64,000 nt of DNA from NCBI RefSeq assembly GCF_040932485.1, contig NZ_JBFRBH010000001.1:2170001-2234000 (forward strand). The letters run 5' to 3'. This document shows positions 17,007-26,797 of the stretch, one piece after another; position 1 is the stretch's first letter; the number at the start of each line of letters is the position of its first letter. The position numbers and the translations under genes were made by a program. Under the pieces are notes generated by a model that saw nothing but the letters and a program-made list of their open reading frames with translations, ran no database searches and was not told the DNA's origin. The DNA comes from Gymnodinialimonas sp. 202GB13-11. Lineage in GTDB: Bacteria > Pseudomonadota > Alphaproteobacteria > Rhodobacterales > Rhodobacteraceae.

Positions 17007-18008
17007 ATGCGCGCAACGCTCAAAGACCTCGCCCGAGCCGCCAATGTCTCGACCGCCACGGCGGACCGGGCGCTCAACAATCGCGCTGGCGTATCGGCAC
17101 GGACGCGGGCCATCGTTTTGCAGGCGGCGCACCGGATCGGCTATGTCGCCGAAACCCCGGCAAGCCCACGGCCCGTGCACCTTGCTATCCTGCTGCCCCG
17201 CGGCACCAACGCGTTCATCGAAGAGCTGCGCCATCACCTCCGGCGTATGGCCAGCCATGACGGCACCCTAACTCTCGATTTCCCAGACATCGCCGATCCA
17301 ACGCCCGACGCGATGCGTACAGCCATCGAACAGGTGGCCGGGGCCGACGGCATCGCCGTTCTGGCGCGCCATCATCCGCTGGTCCAGGACGCCGTACAGC
17401 GGGTGACGCGGGCAGGCACGCCGGTTGTGACACTGGCCTCCGATCTGCCGGGCAGCGGGCGGCTGGCCTATATCGGTGTCGATGACATGCGCGCCGGGCG
17501 ACTGGCAGGGCAGGTCATTACCCGGTTCCTCGGTCCCCGGCCCGCCGGCAAAATCGCGCTCTTTGCAGGCTCGCTCAGCTATCGCGCCCATCAGGAGCGG
17601 GAGATGGGCCTTCGGCAACTTCTTTCGGAAGACGCGCCCGGCCTCAGCCTTCTGGAAATCCGCGAAAGCGACGAAAACCGAAATCAGGCACAGGCACAGA
17701 TGGCCGAGCTGTTGAGCAATCACGACGATCTGGTTGCCATCTACAATGCAGGCGGCGGCACCCAAGGCATTGCCCGGGCGCTGAAGGCTGCGGAGCGCGA
17801 CCGGGGACTGGTCTTCGTGGCCCATGATCTGACCGAACCCAACAAGGGCCTGCTGCTCGACGGTACACTCGACACAGTGATCGACCAGTCCGCCCGCGCC
17901 GAGGCAGCCGAGGTTCTTGCAACCCTGACGGCCGCCGCACGGGGGCAGGATCACAGTTTCACGCCGCCGCAATCGAACCTGATCCTGCGCGAGAATCTGC
18001 CTCTTTAA
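17007..18008 (+). CDS. LacI-family transcriptional regulator
   Basis: The protein begins MRATLKDLARAANVSTATAD, a LacI-type HTH with an unusual TADRALN instead of TVSRALN, followed by a sugar-binding effector domain (LVFVAHDLTEPNKGLL near the end). I use the ATG at 17007, giving 333 residues; an in-frame ATG at 16971 would add 12 residues outside the HTH. It is divergent from the desaturase/SDR pair and is their likely regulator. The altered recognition helix and a C-terminal region without the usual extended hinge motif suggest a different operator from the first LacI protein in the window. No convincing palindrome was found in the shared upstream region. Confidence 0.85.
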   Translation: MRATLKDLARAANVSTATADRALNNRAGVSARTRAIVLQAAHRIGYVAETPASPRPVHLAILLPRGTNAFIEELRHHLRRMASHDGTLTLDFPDIADPTPDAMRTAIEQVAGADGIAVLARHHPLVQDAVQRVTRAGTPVVTLASDLPGSGRLAYIGVDDMRAGRLAGQVITRFLGPRPAGKIALFAGSLSYRAHQEREMGLRQLLSEDAPGLSLLEIRESDENRNQAQAQMAELLSNHDDLVAIYNAGGGTQGIARALKAAERDRGLVFVAHDLTEPNKGLLLDGTLDTVIDQSARAEAAEVLATLTAAARGQDHSFTPPQSNLILRENLPL

Positions 18009-18013
18009 CGGGC

Positions 18014-18054
18014 TTGATGCAGATCAAGGTGCCCCGGGGCGCGCGCGCTATTCT
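18014..18054 (+). promoter_or_regulatory. FNR/FnrL box and -10 element of an anaerobically activated promoter
   Basis: TTGAT-GCAG-ATCAA at 18014-18027 is a perfect match to the FNR consensus, extended by one more pair to CTTGAT...ATCAAG. A TATTCT at 18049-18054 would be the -10 element. If transcription starts near 18062, the box is centred at about -41.5, the class II position used by FNR activators. The DUF6455-type gene starts 24 bases further on. Confidence 0.8.
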
Positions 18055-18085
18055 GATCGCGCATGCAGATCCGGGGAGTAACCCA

Positions 18086-18310
18086 ATGTTTTTTGAGAAA
18101 TTCGACCGCAGCGCTGATCTGGTCAAAGGCATGGCCGAGCGCACGGAAACTGACCTGAGCGATCCAATTATCGCCTCGCAATTCAAGCAGATGGTTTTGG
18201 CCTGCTCGGCCTGTTCGGATCAGGAGGCCTGCACGCGCTTGCAAGCCGAGAATTCGCGGCTAGACGCAGCGCCTGACTATTGTCGCAACGCCCTGCGCTT
18301 CAAGGACTAG
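18086..18310 (+). CDS. DUF6455-type small four-cysteine protein under FNR control
   Basis: The 74-residue product starts at an ATG preceded by GGGGAG; a longer form from 18014 is excluded because it would begin inside the FNR box. Four cysteines at 40, 43, 49 and 66 (ACSACSDQEAC and DYCRN) suggest metal or disulfide chemistry. Small proteins of this kind are common in Rhodobacteraceae and are annotated as DUF6455 without known function; the assignment is from recognition of the cysteine pattern. The perfect FNR site implies expression at low oxygen. It does not appear linked to the flanking catabolic genes, and its end overlaps the convergent lyase gene by four bases. Confidence 0.7.
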   Translation: MFFEKFDRSADLVKGMAERTETDLSDPIIASQFKQMVLACSACSDQEACTRLQAENSRLDAAPDYCRNALRFKD

Positions 18311-19260
18311 ACCTTCAGGCCGCACGCCTCAAACGCCTCCCGCGTAGCGGCTTTTTCGGCTTCGGTTAGGTTAAGCATCGGCGCGCGCACCGGGCCACCC
18401 ACCTGCCCCAGCAGCTCTTGCCAATACTTCCCGTGGGCCTGCGGCTTGTCCGCCGGTTTCGTGCGTTTGAACGCATCGCGCACCGGATCAAGGCTGTCAC
18501 GCACTGCCCGCGCTTCCTCAAACCGGCCCTCGAACGCCAGACGGGTATATTCGTTCATCCGCTGATCCCCCTTGGACTGAAGCTGATAGGGCGGGGACGA
18601 ACAGAGGTAGAGCTTCCAGCCCAACTCCTCGATATTATCCAACCAAGCGCCCTCATCCGCGGTTGAGACATGGATCTTGTCACCCGCGAGCCGCGTCAAC
18701 TCGGCGTACATAGGGCGCGGGACGGAGTACTTGATCGCCACGATATTCGGCAGATCCGCGATCCGTGCACACAGCTCGGGGCTCATCATGTAGCCACTGT
18801 CCGGATGGCTCCACATCGCGATGCCGATATCAACGCGCTCGCAAATCGCCTTGTAATACTGGTAGAGCACTTCGTCCTGCGCACTCACGAAATGCAGCAC
18901 TGGCGCATGGACCACTACGTAATCCGCACCGCATGCCTGCGCGTGTTGGGCCAGTTCCACCACCGTCTCGAAATTCTGGTCGCTGGCCGAAAAGATCGTG
19001 CCTGCCGCCCCATCGCATTCCTCGACGGCGACCTCGATATTCCGCTTCCGCTCCTCCAGCGTCATGGAGAAGAACTCGCCCTGCTTGCCCGCGATAAACA
19101 GACCGGCAATGCCCAGATCATCGACCCAGTGGCGGATGTTGGCGCGAAAGCCCTCCTCATTGAACGAATAATCCGCGCGCCACGGGTTCAGGCACGCCGC
19201 CCAAATCCCGCGCATATGCTCGCGCGCATGATCCTTCGCGTCCAAACGGCTGTATTTCAT
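18307..19260 (-). CDS. Dihydrodipicolinate synthase/N-acetylneuraminate lyase family aldolase
   Basis: This 317-residue TIM-barrel protein matches the DapA/NanA class I aldolase family. The Schiff-base lysine lies in NIVAIKYSVPR and a KQGEFFSMTLEER segment corresponds to the substrate loop (GTTGEFxxLT in DapA, altered here). Such enzymes cleave or form 2-keto acids with pyruvate. The G-T-T to G-K-Q change makes lysine biosynthesis unlikely and points to a catabolic lyase or hydratase-aldolase. Its ATG overlaps the stop of the molybdenum hydroxylase gene (ATGA), so the two act together, for example hydroxylation followed by carbon-carbon cleavage. The substrate is unknown. Confidence 0.8.
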   Translation of the reverse strand: MKYSRLDAKDHAREHMRGIWAACLNPWRADYSFNEEGFRANIRHWVDDLGIAGLFIAGKQGEFFSMTLEERKRNIEVAVEECDGAAGTIFSASDQNFETVVELAQHAQACGADYVVVHAPVLHFVSAQDEVLYQYYKAICERVDIGIAMWSHPDSGYMMSPELCARIADLPNIVAIKYSVPRPMYAELTRLAGDKIHVSTADEGAWLDNIEELGWKLYLCSSPPYQLQSKGDQRMNEYTRLAFEGRFEEARAVRDSLDPVRDAFKRTKPADKPQAHGKYWQELLGQVGGPVRAPMLNLTEAEKAATREAFEACGLKV

Positions 19261-21365
19261 GCCTTATTCTCCTTTACGGCGCGCATGGCCGTCCAAATCT
19301 TGCACGGGGTCAGCGGCATATCCAGATGCGCCACGCCCATGGGGGCCAGCGCATCCAGCACCGCATTCAGGATCGCAGCAGGCGCGCCGATTGTGCCCGC
19401 CTCACCCACACCTTTAGCGCCCAAAGCGTTCATCGCCGTGGGCGTCTCGGTCTTGTGAAGCTTCAACTCAGGAATGTCGGTGGCCCTCGGCAGGGCGTAA
19501 TCCATCAGCGAACCACTCAACAACTGACCATCGGCGTAGACAACCTGCTCCATCAGGGCCTCGCCCAAGCCTTGCGCAAAGCCGCCGCGCACCTGCCCCT
19601 CCACAAAGGCCGGGTTCACCATACGCCCGGCATCATCAAGGCAAGTAACGTGCTGCACATCCAGTACGCCGGTCTCTCGGTCCACCTCAACCGCCACAAC
19701 ATAAACGCCATAGCCCCAGGCCTGGCCTTCATTCTCATATCGGACCTCTTCGACGATCGGGGCCGCGTCACCACGAAGCTGCCGGGCGCGCACCCGCTCT
19801 GCCGCTGCGAACACGGCACTGCCCCCAATCGCCGTCCCGCGGGAGGCAACGGCACCGATACCGGCCGGGCATGTTTCGGTATCGCCTTGGATGACATCGA
19901 CCTGATCGGGCGGCATGTCGAACACATCTGCCACGATCTGCGCATAGGCCGTCTCCCGCCCATGGCCTTGGCTAGACGATCCGCTGGCGACCAGAACGCG
20001 GCCGTCCGCGCCCAACGTGACACGGGCGGCTTCAAAGCCTTCGCCTGATGGCTCCAGGTACAAGGCCGCGCCAAGGCCGAACACCCGCCCCTCCTCGCGG
20101 GCGGTGCGGCGTTGCTTCAGCAAGTCGGCGTAGTTCGACGCCTCTGCCGCCTGAAACACGGCCGCCGGGTAATCGCCTGAATCGAGAAGGTTGCCCGTCG
20201 CCGTTCGCACAGGCAACGCGCTGGAGGGGTGCACATTCTGGATCCGCAGATCCATTGCACTGCGGTTCAGCCGGGCGGCGGCCACGTCAACAAGGCGTTC
20301 CATCAGACAGGCGGCTTCAGGCCGCCCGGCCCCACGGTAAATGCCCACCGGCCCAGACCGTTCAACCACAGCCCGCGTGCGAATATCGACCGTCTCAATC
20401 GCGTAGGGCCCGGGCAATATCCGTGCCCCGTTCCACGCCGGGATCAGCCCGGAATTTGGCAGCCAGGACCCGACCGGTGCCTCTACCTCTGCGTCCAACC
20501 CCAGAAATGTCCCGTCCCCGGCAACCGCCAACCGGCCCCGGCTGGTCAGCCCCCGACCCTGGGTTGCAGACAACATGTCTTCGCTGCGCGTGGCAATCCA
20601 CCGGACGGCGCGTTTGTGATGCCATGCCGCCCAAACCGCGAACACCTCTTCAGGATAGACCGAGCCTTTCATGCCAAAGGCCCCGCCCACATCCGGCGCA
20701 ATCACCCGAAGGTGCGCCGGATCAATTCCCAGAATGCTGGCAAATTCGGACCGCGCGCGATGTGGCGTCTGGGTCGACAGCCATATCGTGAGGCCGTCTG
20801 CGCTCCATTCCACCACGATCCCCCGCGTCTCCATGGGCGACGGTAACAGCCGCGGATGCTGGATTTGGGCCTCCACCACAAAGGCCGCCTCTGCGAAGGC
20901 CGCATCAGGGTCGCCCGTGCGCCATTGCTTTTGCGCCAGTGGCGGCAAATTCGGCGCCGGTGCCTCGTCAACGTCAACAAAGACGGCCTCAGCACCATCC
21001 ATCGCAGAGGCCGCGCTTTCGGCCAAAACGGCTACAACCGGCTGCCCCAATCCAGTGACACGATCTTGTGCAAGAACGGGAAAATCCGGGCGCCACTCAA
21101 GCGATAGAACCTCATTCACACTCAGCGCCCGCGCAACCTCCACGTCCCCGCCGATATGCACCGCACACACGCCCTCAACCTCACGCGCCGCATCCAGCTC
21201 GACCGACCTGATCTGGCCGAACGCCACAGGCGCGCGTGCGAATGACAGGTGCAAAGGCGCGGTAAGCTGAACGTCCGCAACAAAACACCCCTCCCCCCGC
21301 AATCGCAGCCCAGCGCGGCGGTCAACGGGGCTGTCGCCAATATGCAATTTGGCCTGATCGAACAT
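19257..21365 (-). CDS. Xanthine-dehydrogenase-family molybdopterin-binding subunit (orphan large subunit)
   Basis: This 702-residue protein is the large, molybdenum-cofactor-binding subunit of the xanthine oxidase/CO dehydrogenase (CoxL) family. An N-terminal a/b hammerhead domain is followed by cofactor-binding segments (PDVGGAFGMKGS, SSSQGHGRETAYAQ) and the catalytic glutamate in KGVGEAGTIGAP near residue 660. At ~700 residues it is somewhat shorter than the usual 750-790. The family normally needs a [2Fe-2S] small subunit and a FAD subunit, but neither is adjacent: the next gene is a DapA-like lyase and the upstream side is divergent. It may borrow partners from elsewhere or be a diverged single-subunit form. 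A hydroxylation of an aromatic or aldehyde substrate is plausible. Confidence 0.88.
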   Translation of the reverse strand: MFDQAKLHIGDSPVDRRAGLRLRGEGCFVADVQLTAPLHLSFARAPVAFGQIRSVELDAAREVEGVCAVHIGGDVEVARALSVNEVLSLEWRPDFPVLAQDRVTGLGQPVVAVLAESAASAMDGAEAVFVDVDEAPAPNLPPLAQKQWRTGDPDAAFAEAAFVVEAQIQHPRLLPSPMETRGIVVEWSADGLTIWLSTQTPHRARSEFASILGIDPAHLRVIAPDVGGAFGMKGSVYPEEVFAVWAAWHHKRAVRWIATRSEDMLSATQGRGLTSRGRLAVAGDGTFLGLDAEVEAPVGSWLPNSGLIPAWNGARILPGPYAIETVDIRTRAVVERSGPVGIYRGAGRPEAACLMERLVDVAAARLNRSAMDLRIQNVHPSSALPVRTATGNLLDSGDYPAAVFQAAEASNYADLLKQRRTAREEGRVFGLGAALYLEPSGEGFEAARVTLGADGRVLVASGSSSQGHGRETAYAQIVADVFDMPPDQVDVIQGDTETCPAGIGAVASRGTAIGGSAVFAAAERVRARQLRGDAAPIVEEVRYENEGQAWGYGVYVVAVEVDRETGVLDVQHVTCLDDAGRMVNPAFVEGQVRGGFAQGLGEALMEQVVYADGQLLSGSLMDYALPRATDIPELKLHKTETPTAMNALGAKGVGEAGTIGAPAAILNAVLDALAPMGVAHLDMPLTPCKIWTAMRAVKENKA

Positions 21366-21486
21366 CCTCCTTCATTCCCATGCCACCGGGTCGAACAGAA
21401 GTCGCACTTCCATCCTCTGATATTCGCTTTCTGGATAGCCATGTACTTTGGTGCTACGCTTTGGACATATCAGGAAAGGAAGCGCC

Positions 21487-22248
21487 ATGCGGCTGGCCAT
21501 CATCGGAAAAGGCGCGATTGCGGGGTATGTAACCGACGCCATCCTCGAACAATCTGACCTGTCCCTGGACGGGCGGGTTTTGCGGCAGGCGCAGGCCCAT
21601 GCCATTGTTGATGTTGCTGACCTGCCGCCCGTCGATTTGCTGATTGATTGCGCGGGCCATGCCGGGCTGGCGCAGCACGGGCCAAAGGCGCTGGCGGCTG
21701 GGATCGACGTTCTGACCCTGTCGCTCGGCGCATTGGCCGACGCTGAGCTTTCGGCTCAACTGGAACACGCCGCCCGGTCTGGCGGGGCGCAACTCCACCT
21801 TGCCTCAGGCGCGATTGGCGCGCTTGACGCCCTGCGCGCGGGCGCGGTGGGTGGCCTCAGCACCGTCACCTATACCGGGCGCAAACCGCCCGCAGGGTGG
21901 CGCGGTTCCCCAGCGGAAGATATGGTCGATCTGGATACGCTGACGGAGGCCGCCACTCATTTCACCGGCACCGCCCGCGAAGCCGCCCTCGCCTATCCCA
22001 AGAACGCCAACGTTGCCGCCGCCGTGGCCCTTGCAGGCGCGGGCTTTGACGACACGCGGGCAGAGCTGATCGCCGACCCCGCCGCCACCGGAAACATCCA
22101 CGACATCCGCGCTGAAGGGGCCTTTGGCACCATGGCCTTCCGCATCACCGGCAAGGGCCTGCCCGATAACCCCCGCTCCTCCGCACTCGCGGCGATGTCC
22201 GCTGTGGCCGCCATCCGCCAGGCAGCCGCCCCCATCCGGTTCGCGTGA
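21487..22248 (+). CDS. L-aspartate dehydrogenase-like protein (NadX family)
   Basis: The 253-residue protein has an N-terminal Rossmann loop (IIGKGAIAGYV) and a C-terminal domain with YPKNANVAAAVALAG, the signature of archaeal/bacterial L-aspartate dehydrogenase, which forms iminoaspartate from aspartate using NAD(P). The ATG at 21487 has a GGAAAGGA site in front. It precedes the LysR gene by one base and is divergent from the molybdenum hydroxylase/lyase pair. In catabolic operons this family can handle other amino acids or act in reductive amination, so nicotinamide synthesis is not the only option. Family is secure; the role is open. Confidence 0.8.
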   Translation: MRLAIIGKGAIAGYVTDAILEQSDLSLDGRVLRQAQAHAIVDVADLPPVDLLIDCAGHAGLAQHGPKALAAGIDVLTLSLGALADAELSAQLEHAARSGGAQLHLASGAIGALDALRAGAVGGLSTVTYTGRKPPAGWRGSPAEDMVDLDTLTEAATHFTGTAREAALAYPKNANVAAAVALAGAGFDDTRAELIADPAATGNIHDIRAEGAFGTMAFRITGKGLPDNPRSSALAAMSAVAAIRQAAAPIRFA

Positions 22249-22249
22249 C

Positions 22250-23206
22250 ATGGCCCGCCTCTACAACCGCGCCCTGAACCGCCTGAAGCTACGCCAACTC
22301 AGCCTCTTGGTCACGGTTGGGCGACTTGGAAACATCCAGGCCGCCGCCCAGGCAGAGAATATCAGCCAGCCTGCCGCCACGCGTATGGTCAAAGACCTTG
22401 AGGCCGATTTCGACACGCAACTTTTCGAGCGCACCAATCGCGGTGTGATCCCGACCGCGCAAGGTGCCGCCCTGATCCGCCACGCGCAGCTGATTTTCAC
22501 CCAACTCTCCAACGCCACGCAGGAGATGGAAGATATCACCGAAGGCAGTGCAGGCCGGATCGTTGTGGGTACGCTTCTGGCCGGGGCCGCACAACTTGTG
22601 CCAATGGCCGTCCAGCGTGTGCTGTCCGAGCGTCCGAACGTCACGATCCGGATCATGGAAGGCACAAACGACGCCCTAATGCCTCGCGTCCAGACGGGGG
22701 AAGTTGATATGGTCGTTGGCCGCCTGCCGCATCACCGGCACCGCAAAGGGCTGATGCAGGTGCCGTTGATCCATGACGATGTGGTACTGGTCGTGGGCCG
22801 AAACCATCCCCTGGCCGGACGCGCCGATCTCACATTCGACGATCTCCGCCCCTACGGCTGGATTCTTCCCCCGCCTGAAACGACCCTGCGCCGCCAGATG
22901 GATGAAGTTTTCGTCGAAGCCGCGCAATACGAGCCGCCAAAAGTGGTCGAAAGCGTCAACTACCTCAGCAACCGTACCCTTCTCGGTGCTGGCGAATTAA
23001 TCGGCCTCGTTCCGCGCACCGTTGCCGCCCTCGACATGGCGCTGAACGTGCTGACCCGTCTGGACTACGCCCTGCCCTTCGGCTCTGGTCCCATCGGGGT
23101 CACGCACAGGGGTGACGACCAACTCTCGCCCGCGGCACTCCTGTTTCTGTTGGCCTTGCAGGAAGAAGCCGAGGTTCTGAACCGGGGCCGCGCGGCCTCT
23201 AGCTGA
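22250..23206 (+). CDS. LysR-family transcriptional regulator
   Basis: This 318-residue LysR protein has a winged HTH at residues ~12-70 (LSLLVTVGRLGNIQAAAQAE, then NISQPAATRMVKDLE) and a two-lobe effector domain. The start at 22250 lies one base after the aspartate-dehydrogenase-like stop, so both genes share a transcript. It could regulate the divergent molybdenum hydroxylase/lyase pair or the convergent TRAP importer. The 3' end overlaps the TRAP permease gene by eight bases. No T-N11-A site could be assigned with confidence in the 121-base divergent region. Confidence 0.88.
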   Translation: MARLYNRALNRLKLRQLSLLVTVGRLGNIQAAAQAENISQPAATRMVKDLEADFDTQLFERTNRGVIPTAQGAALIRHAQLIFTQLSNATQEMEDITEGSAGRIVVGTLLAGAAQLVPMAVQRVLSERPNVTIRIMEGTNDALMPRVQTGEVDMVVGRLPHHRHRKGLMQVPLIHDDVVLVVGRNHPLAGRADLTFDDLRPYGWILPPPETTLRRQMDEVFVEAAQYEPPKVVESVNYLSNRTLLGAGELIGLVPRTVAALDMALNVLTRLDYALPFGSGPIGVTHRGDDQLSPAALLFLLALQEEAEVLNRGRAASS

Positions 23207-24461
23207 TCAGGGCGGTCGAAAGCCAAGGCGCGTAACTGAGCAGGATCAGTACAACCGCCACCGCAATCAGGAACGGCCAAAGCTGACGCAGGATGCGACC
23301 GGTGGGCGTCTCTCCCATCGCGCTGGCAATATAGAGGCCAACGCCCACCGGCGGCGTCAGCAGCCCCAATACAAGGTTCAGTGAAATAACAACGCCAAAC
23401 TGATAGGGGCTGATCCCGTAGCTTTCGATAGCGATGGGCAAGAGGATCGGCGTCACCAGAATGATCGCCGCGATCCCGTCGATCACCATGCCCACGAACA
23501 ACAGGACCACATTCACGATCAACAGAAAGAGGAACGGGTTTTCAGTGACTGTTGTGATGAACTCGGCCAACCGTTGCGGGACGGCCTCGTAGATGATGAC
23601 CCAACCGAACACGTTTGCAGCAGCGATCATGAAGATGATCAACGCCGCATTCAGTGCCGTGCGCTTGAACATCTCGAATAGCTTTTTCGGCTCCAACTCT
23701 CGATAGAGCAGCCATCCCAGTGCAAACGCCACCACCGACGCCACGGCCGCAGATTCCGTAGGGGTCGCCACGCCGCCGATTATGCCACCGATGATGGCCG
23801 CCGGGATCAGCATCGCAGGCAGCGCGTAAAGCAAGGCTTTTCCAGCCTCGGACGCCTTCAACCATTCCCCCTTCGGGAATTGCTGTTTTAGGCCGATCAG
23901 TGCAATCACGATGGCGAAACAGACCGACAGGATCAGGCCCGGAATAATCCCAGCCAGGAACATGTCGCCAATGGGTATCTGCGCCAGCACCCCGTAGATC
24001 ACGAATAGCATCGAGGGCGGGATCACCGGGGCGAGCAGCCCACCCGCCGCCGTGGTTGCTGCCGCAAAGCCACGATCATAGCCCTCTTCCTCCATGGCCG
24101 GGACCATGGCGCGCGACATCACCGCGATCTGCGCGGCGGCAGAGCCGACAATCGCCGCCATGAACATGTTCGCCAGCAAGTTGATGTAAGCGAGGCCCCC
24201 CCGGAACCCTCCCACGAAGACCCGCGCCGCATTGATCAGACGACGCGTCATGCCGCCTTCATTCATCAACTCGCCCGTCAGCATGAAAAGCGGGATGGCC
24301 AGCAAGCCGTACGCCTCCACGCCCGAGAACATCCGCTGCGCGAAGCTGTCGTAAAGGATCGTGTTGTCACTTTCCCAAATGTACCACATCGCCGTCAGCG
24401 CAAGGACAACGGCAACCGGCACGGCCAGCAGCAGCTTGGCAAAGAACAGCGCCGGGGTCAT
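23199..24461 (-). CDS. TRAP transporter large permease (DctM-like)
   Basis: This 420-residue membrane protein has about a dozen hydrophobic segments and the DctM features LLAIPLFMLTGELMNEGGM and GLLAPVIPPSMLFVIYG. The ATG at 24461 overlaps the stop of the small permease gene (ATGA); a longer form from 24698 would add 79 hydrophilic residues inside that gene and is rejected. With the small permease and the binding protein it forms a sodium-driven TRAP importer for an organic acid. The substrate might belong to the neighbouring aromatic or amino-acid catabolic genes, which is inference. Confidence 0.93.
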   Translation of the reverse strand: MTPALFFAKLLLAVPVAVVLALTAMWYIWESDNTILYDSFAQRMFSGVEAYGLLAIPLFMLTGELMNEGGMTRRLINAARVFVGGFRGGLAYINLLANMFMAAIVGSAAAQIAVMSRAMVPAMEEEGYDRGFAAATTAAGGLLAPVIPPSMLFVIYGVLAQIPIGDMFLAGIIPGLILSVCFAIVIALIGLKQQFPKGEWLKASEAGKALLYALPAMLIPAAIIGGIIGGVATPTESAAVASVVAFALGWLLYRELEPKKLFEMFKRTALNAALIIFMIAAANVFGWVIIYEAVPQRLAEFITTVTENPFLFLLIVNVVLLFVGMVIDGIAAIILVTPILLPIAIESYGISPYQFGVVISLNLVLGLLTPPVGVGLYIASAMGETPTGRILRQLWPFLIAVAVVLILLSYAPWLSTALIS

Positions 24462-25006
24462 GTGGCGACCTCCGGGCCATGGCTTTCCGGCGGCGCGAAG
24501 TTCAGTAGATGCGCCGTGGCGTGCAGGAAAACACCTGCCGAGAAGATCGGCATGACCAGCCAGATCACCCATTTCGATACACCCAAGGTGCTCGTCGGCT
24601 CCGCATAGATGAAATTGAAGGTGCTGCCCTGAAACGCCATCACGTCCCACCCGTTTTGTGCCAGCGCGAGCGGGTTGAACCAACGCCAACAGAACCACAG
24701 CATCGCTGCGGCGAAGACGAAGACGGCTAGGTCCACCAACTTCGCAGCTACGCGCTTGGCTCCTTCTGGCAACGCGTCAGTCAGGATCGTGATCGCCACC
24801 TGCTGCCGCATCTGGATCGCTGCCGAAGCACCCAGAAACGTCATCCAGACCATTGTGTAAATCGCCGCCTCATCCACCCAATAGATCGGCGCGCCCGCCG
24901 TGCGGGTGACGACGTTGAGCAGGATCAGAAGCGTCACACCCACCGCTAGAATGGCGGCGGCAGAAAGCTCAATCCTGGCCCAAAAACGTGAGATACGGGT
25001 CAACAT
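24458..25006 (-). CDS. TRAP transporter small permease (DctQ-like)
   Basis: This 182-residue protein has four predicted hydrophobic helices: SAAAILAVGVTLLILLNVV, the segment after YWVDEAAIYT, the VDLAVFVFAAAMLWFCWRW region, and one near the C-terminus. The WVDEAA segment resembles the E-EAA-type contact region of DctQ proteins. It is coupled to the DctM gene by a four-base overlap and is preceded by the binding-protein gene after a 63-base gap containing a hairpin. It anchors and assists the large permease. Confidence 0.9.
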   Translation of the reverse strand: MLTRISRFWARIELSAAAILAVGVTLLILLNVVTRTAGAPIYWVDEAAIYTMVWMTFLGASAAIQMRQQVAITILTDALPEGAKRVAAKLVDLAVFVFAAAMLWFCWRWFNPLALAQNGWDVMAFQGSTFNFIYAEPTSTLGVSKWVIWLVMPIFSAGVFLHATAHLLNFAPPESHGPEVAT

Positions 25007-25022
25007 GACAGGCGTCCAAGCA

Positions 25023-25052
25023 AAACCCGGACGCCCGCAGACGCCCGGGTTT
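25023..25052 (-). terminator. Hairpin between TRAP binding-protein and permease genes
   Basis: An eight-pair perfect stem (AAACCCGG with CCGGGTTT) encloses a 14-base loop, and on the minus strand it is followed by TTTT overlapping the stem end. It lies 17 bases after the binding-protein stop and is suited to partial termination or mRNA protection, raising binding-protein levels over permeases. Confidence 0.6.
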
Positions 25053-25069
25053 GTTCGTTTGAAATCAGA

Positions 25070-26122
<1,053 letters not shown>

Positions 26123-26159
26123 CTAGCCGGATTTCGGACGCCCGCGCAACGGATTGCCG

Positions 26160-26744
<585 letters not shown>

Positions 26745-26797
26745 TCAGGTATAACCGCAAGCGTTCATTTTCGCGCCCACTATCCGGAATCCTGATA

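Noticed and set aside
15613-17271. Plus-strand open frame of 552 residues
   Set aside because: It runs antisense to the desaturase and SDR and into the LacI gene, is rich in Arg, Pro and His, and has no family features.
18014-18085. Longer start for the DUF6455-type gene
   Set aside because: It would begin inside the FNR box and precede the likely transcription start near 18062; a GGGGAG site supports 18086.
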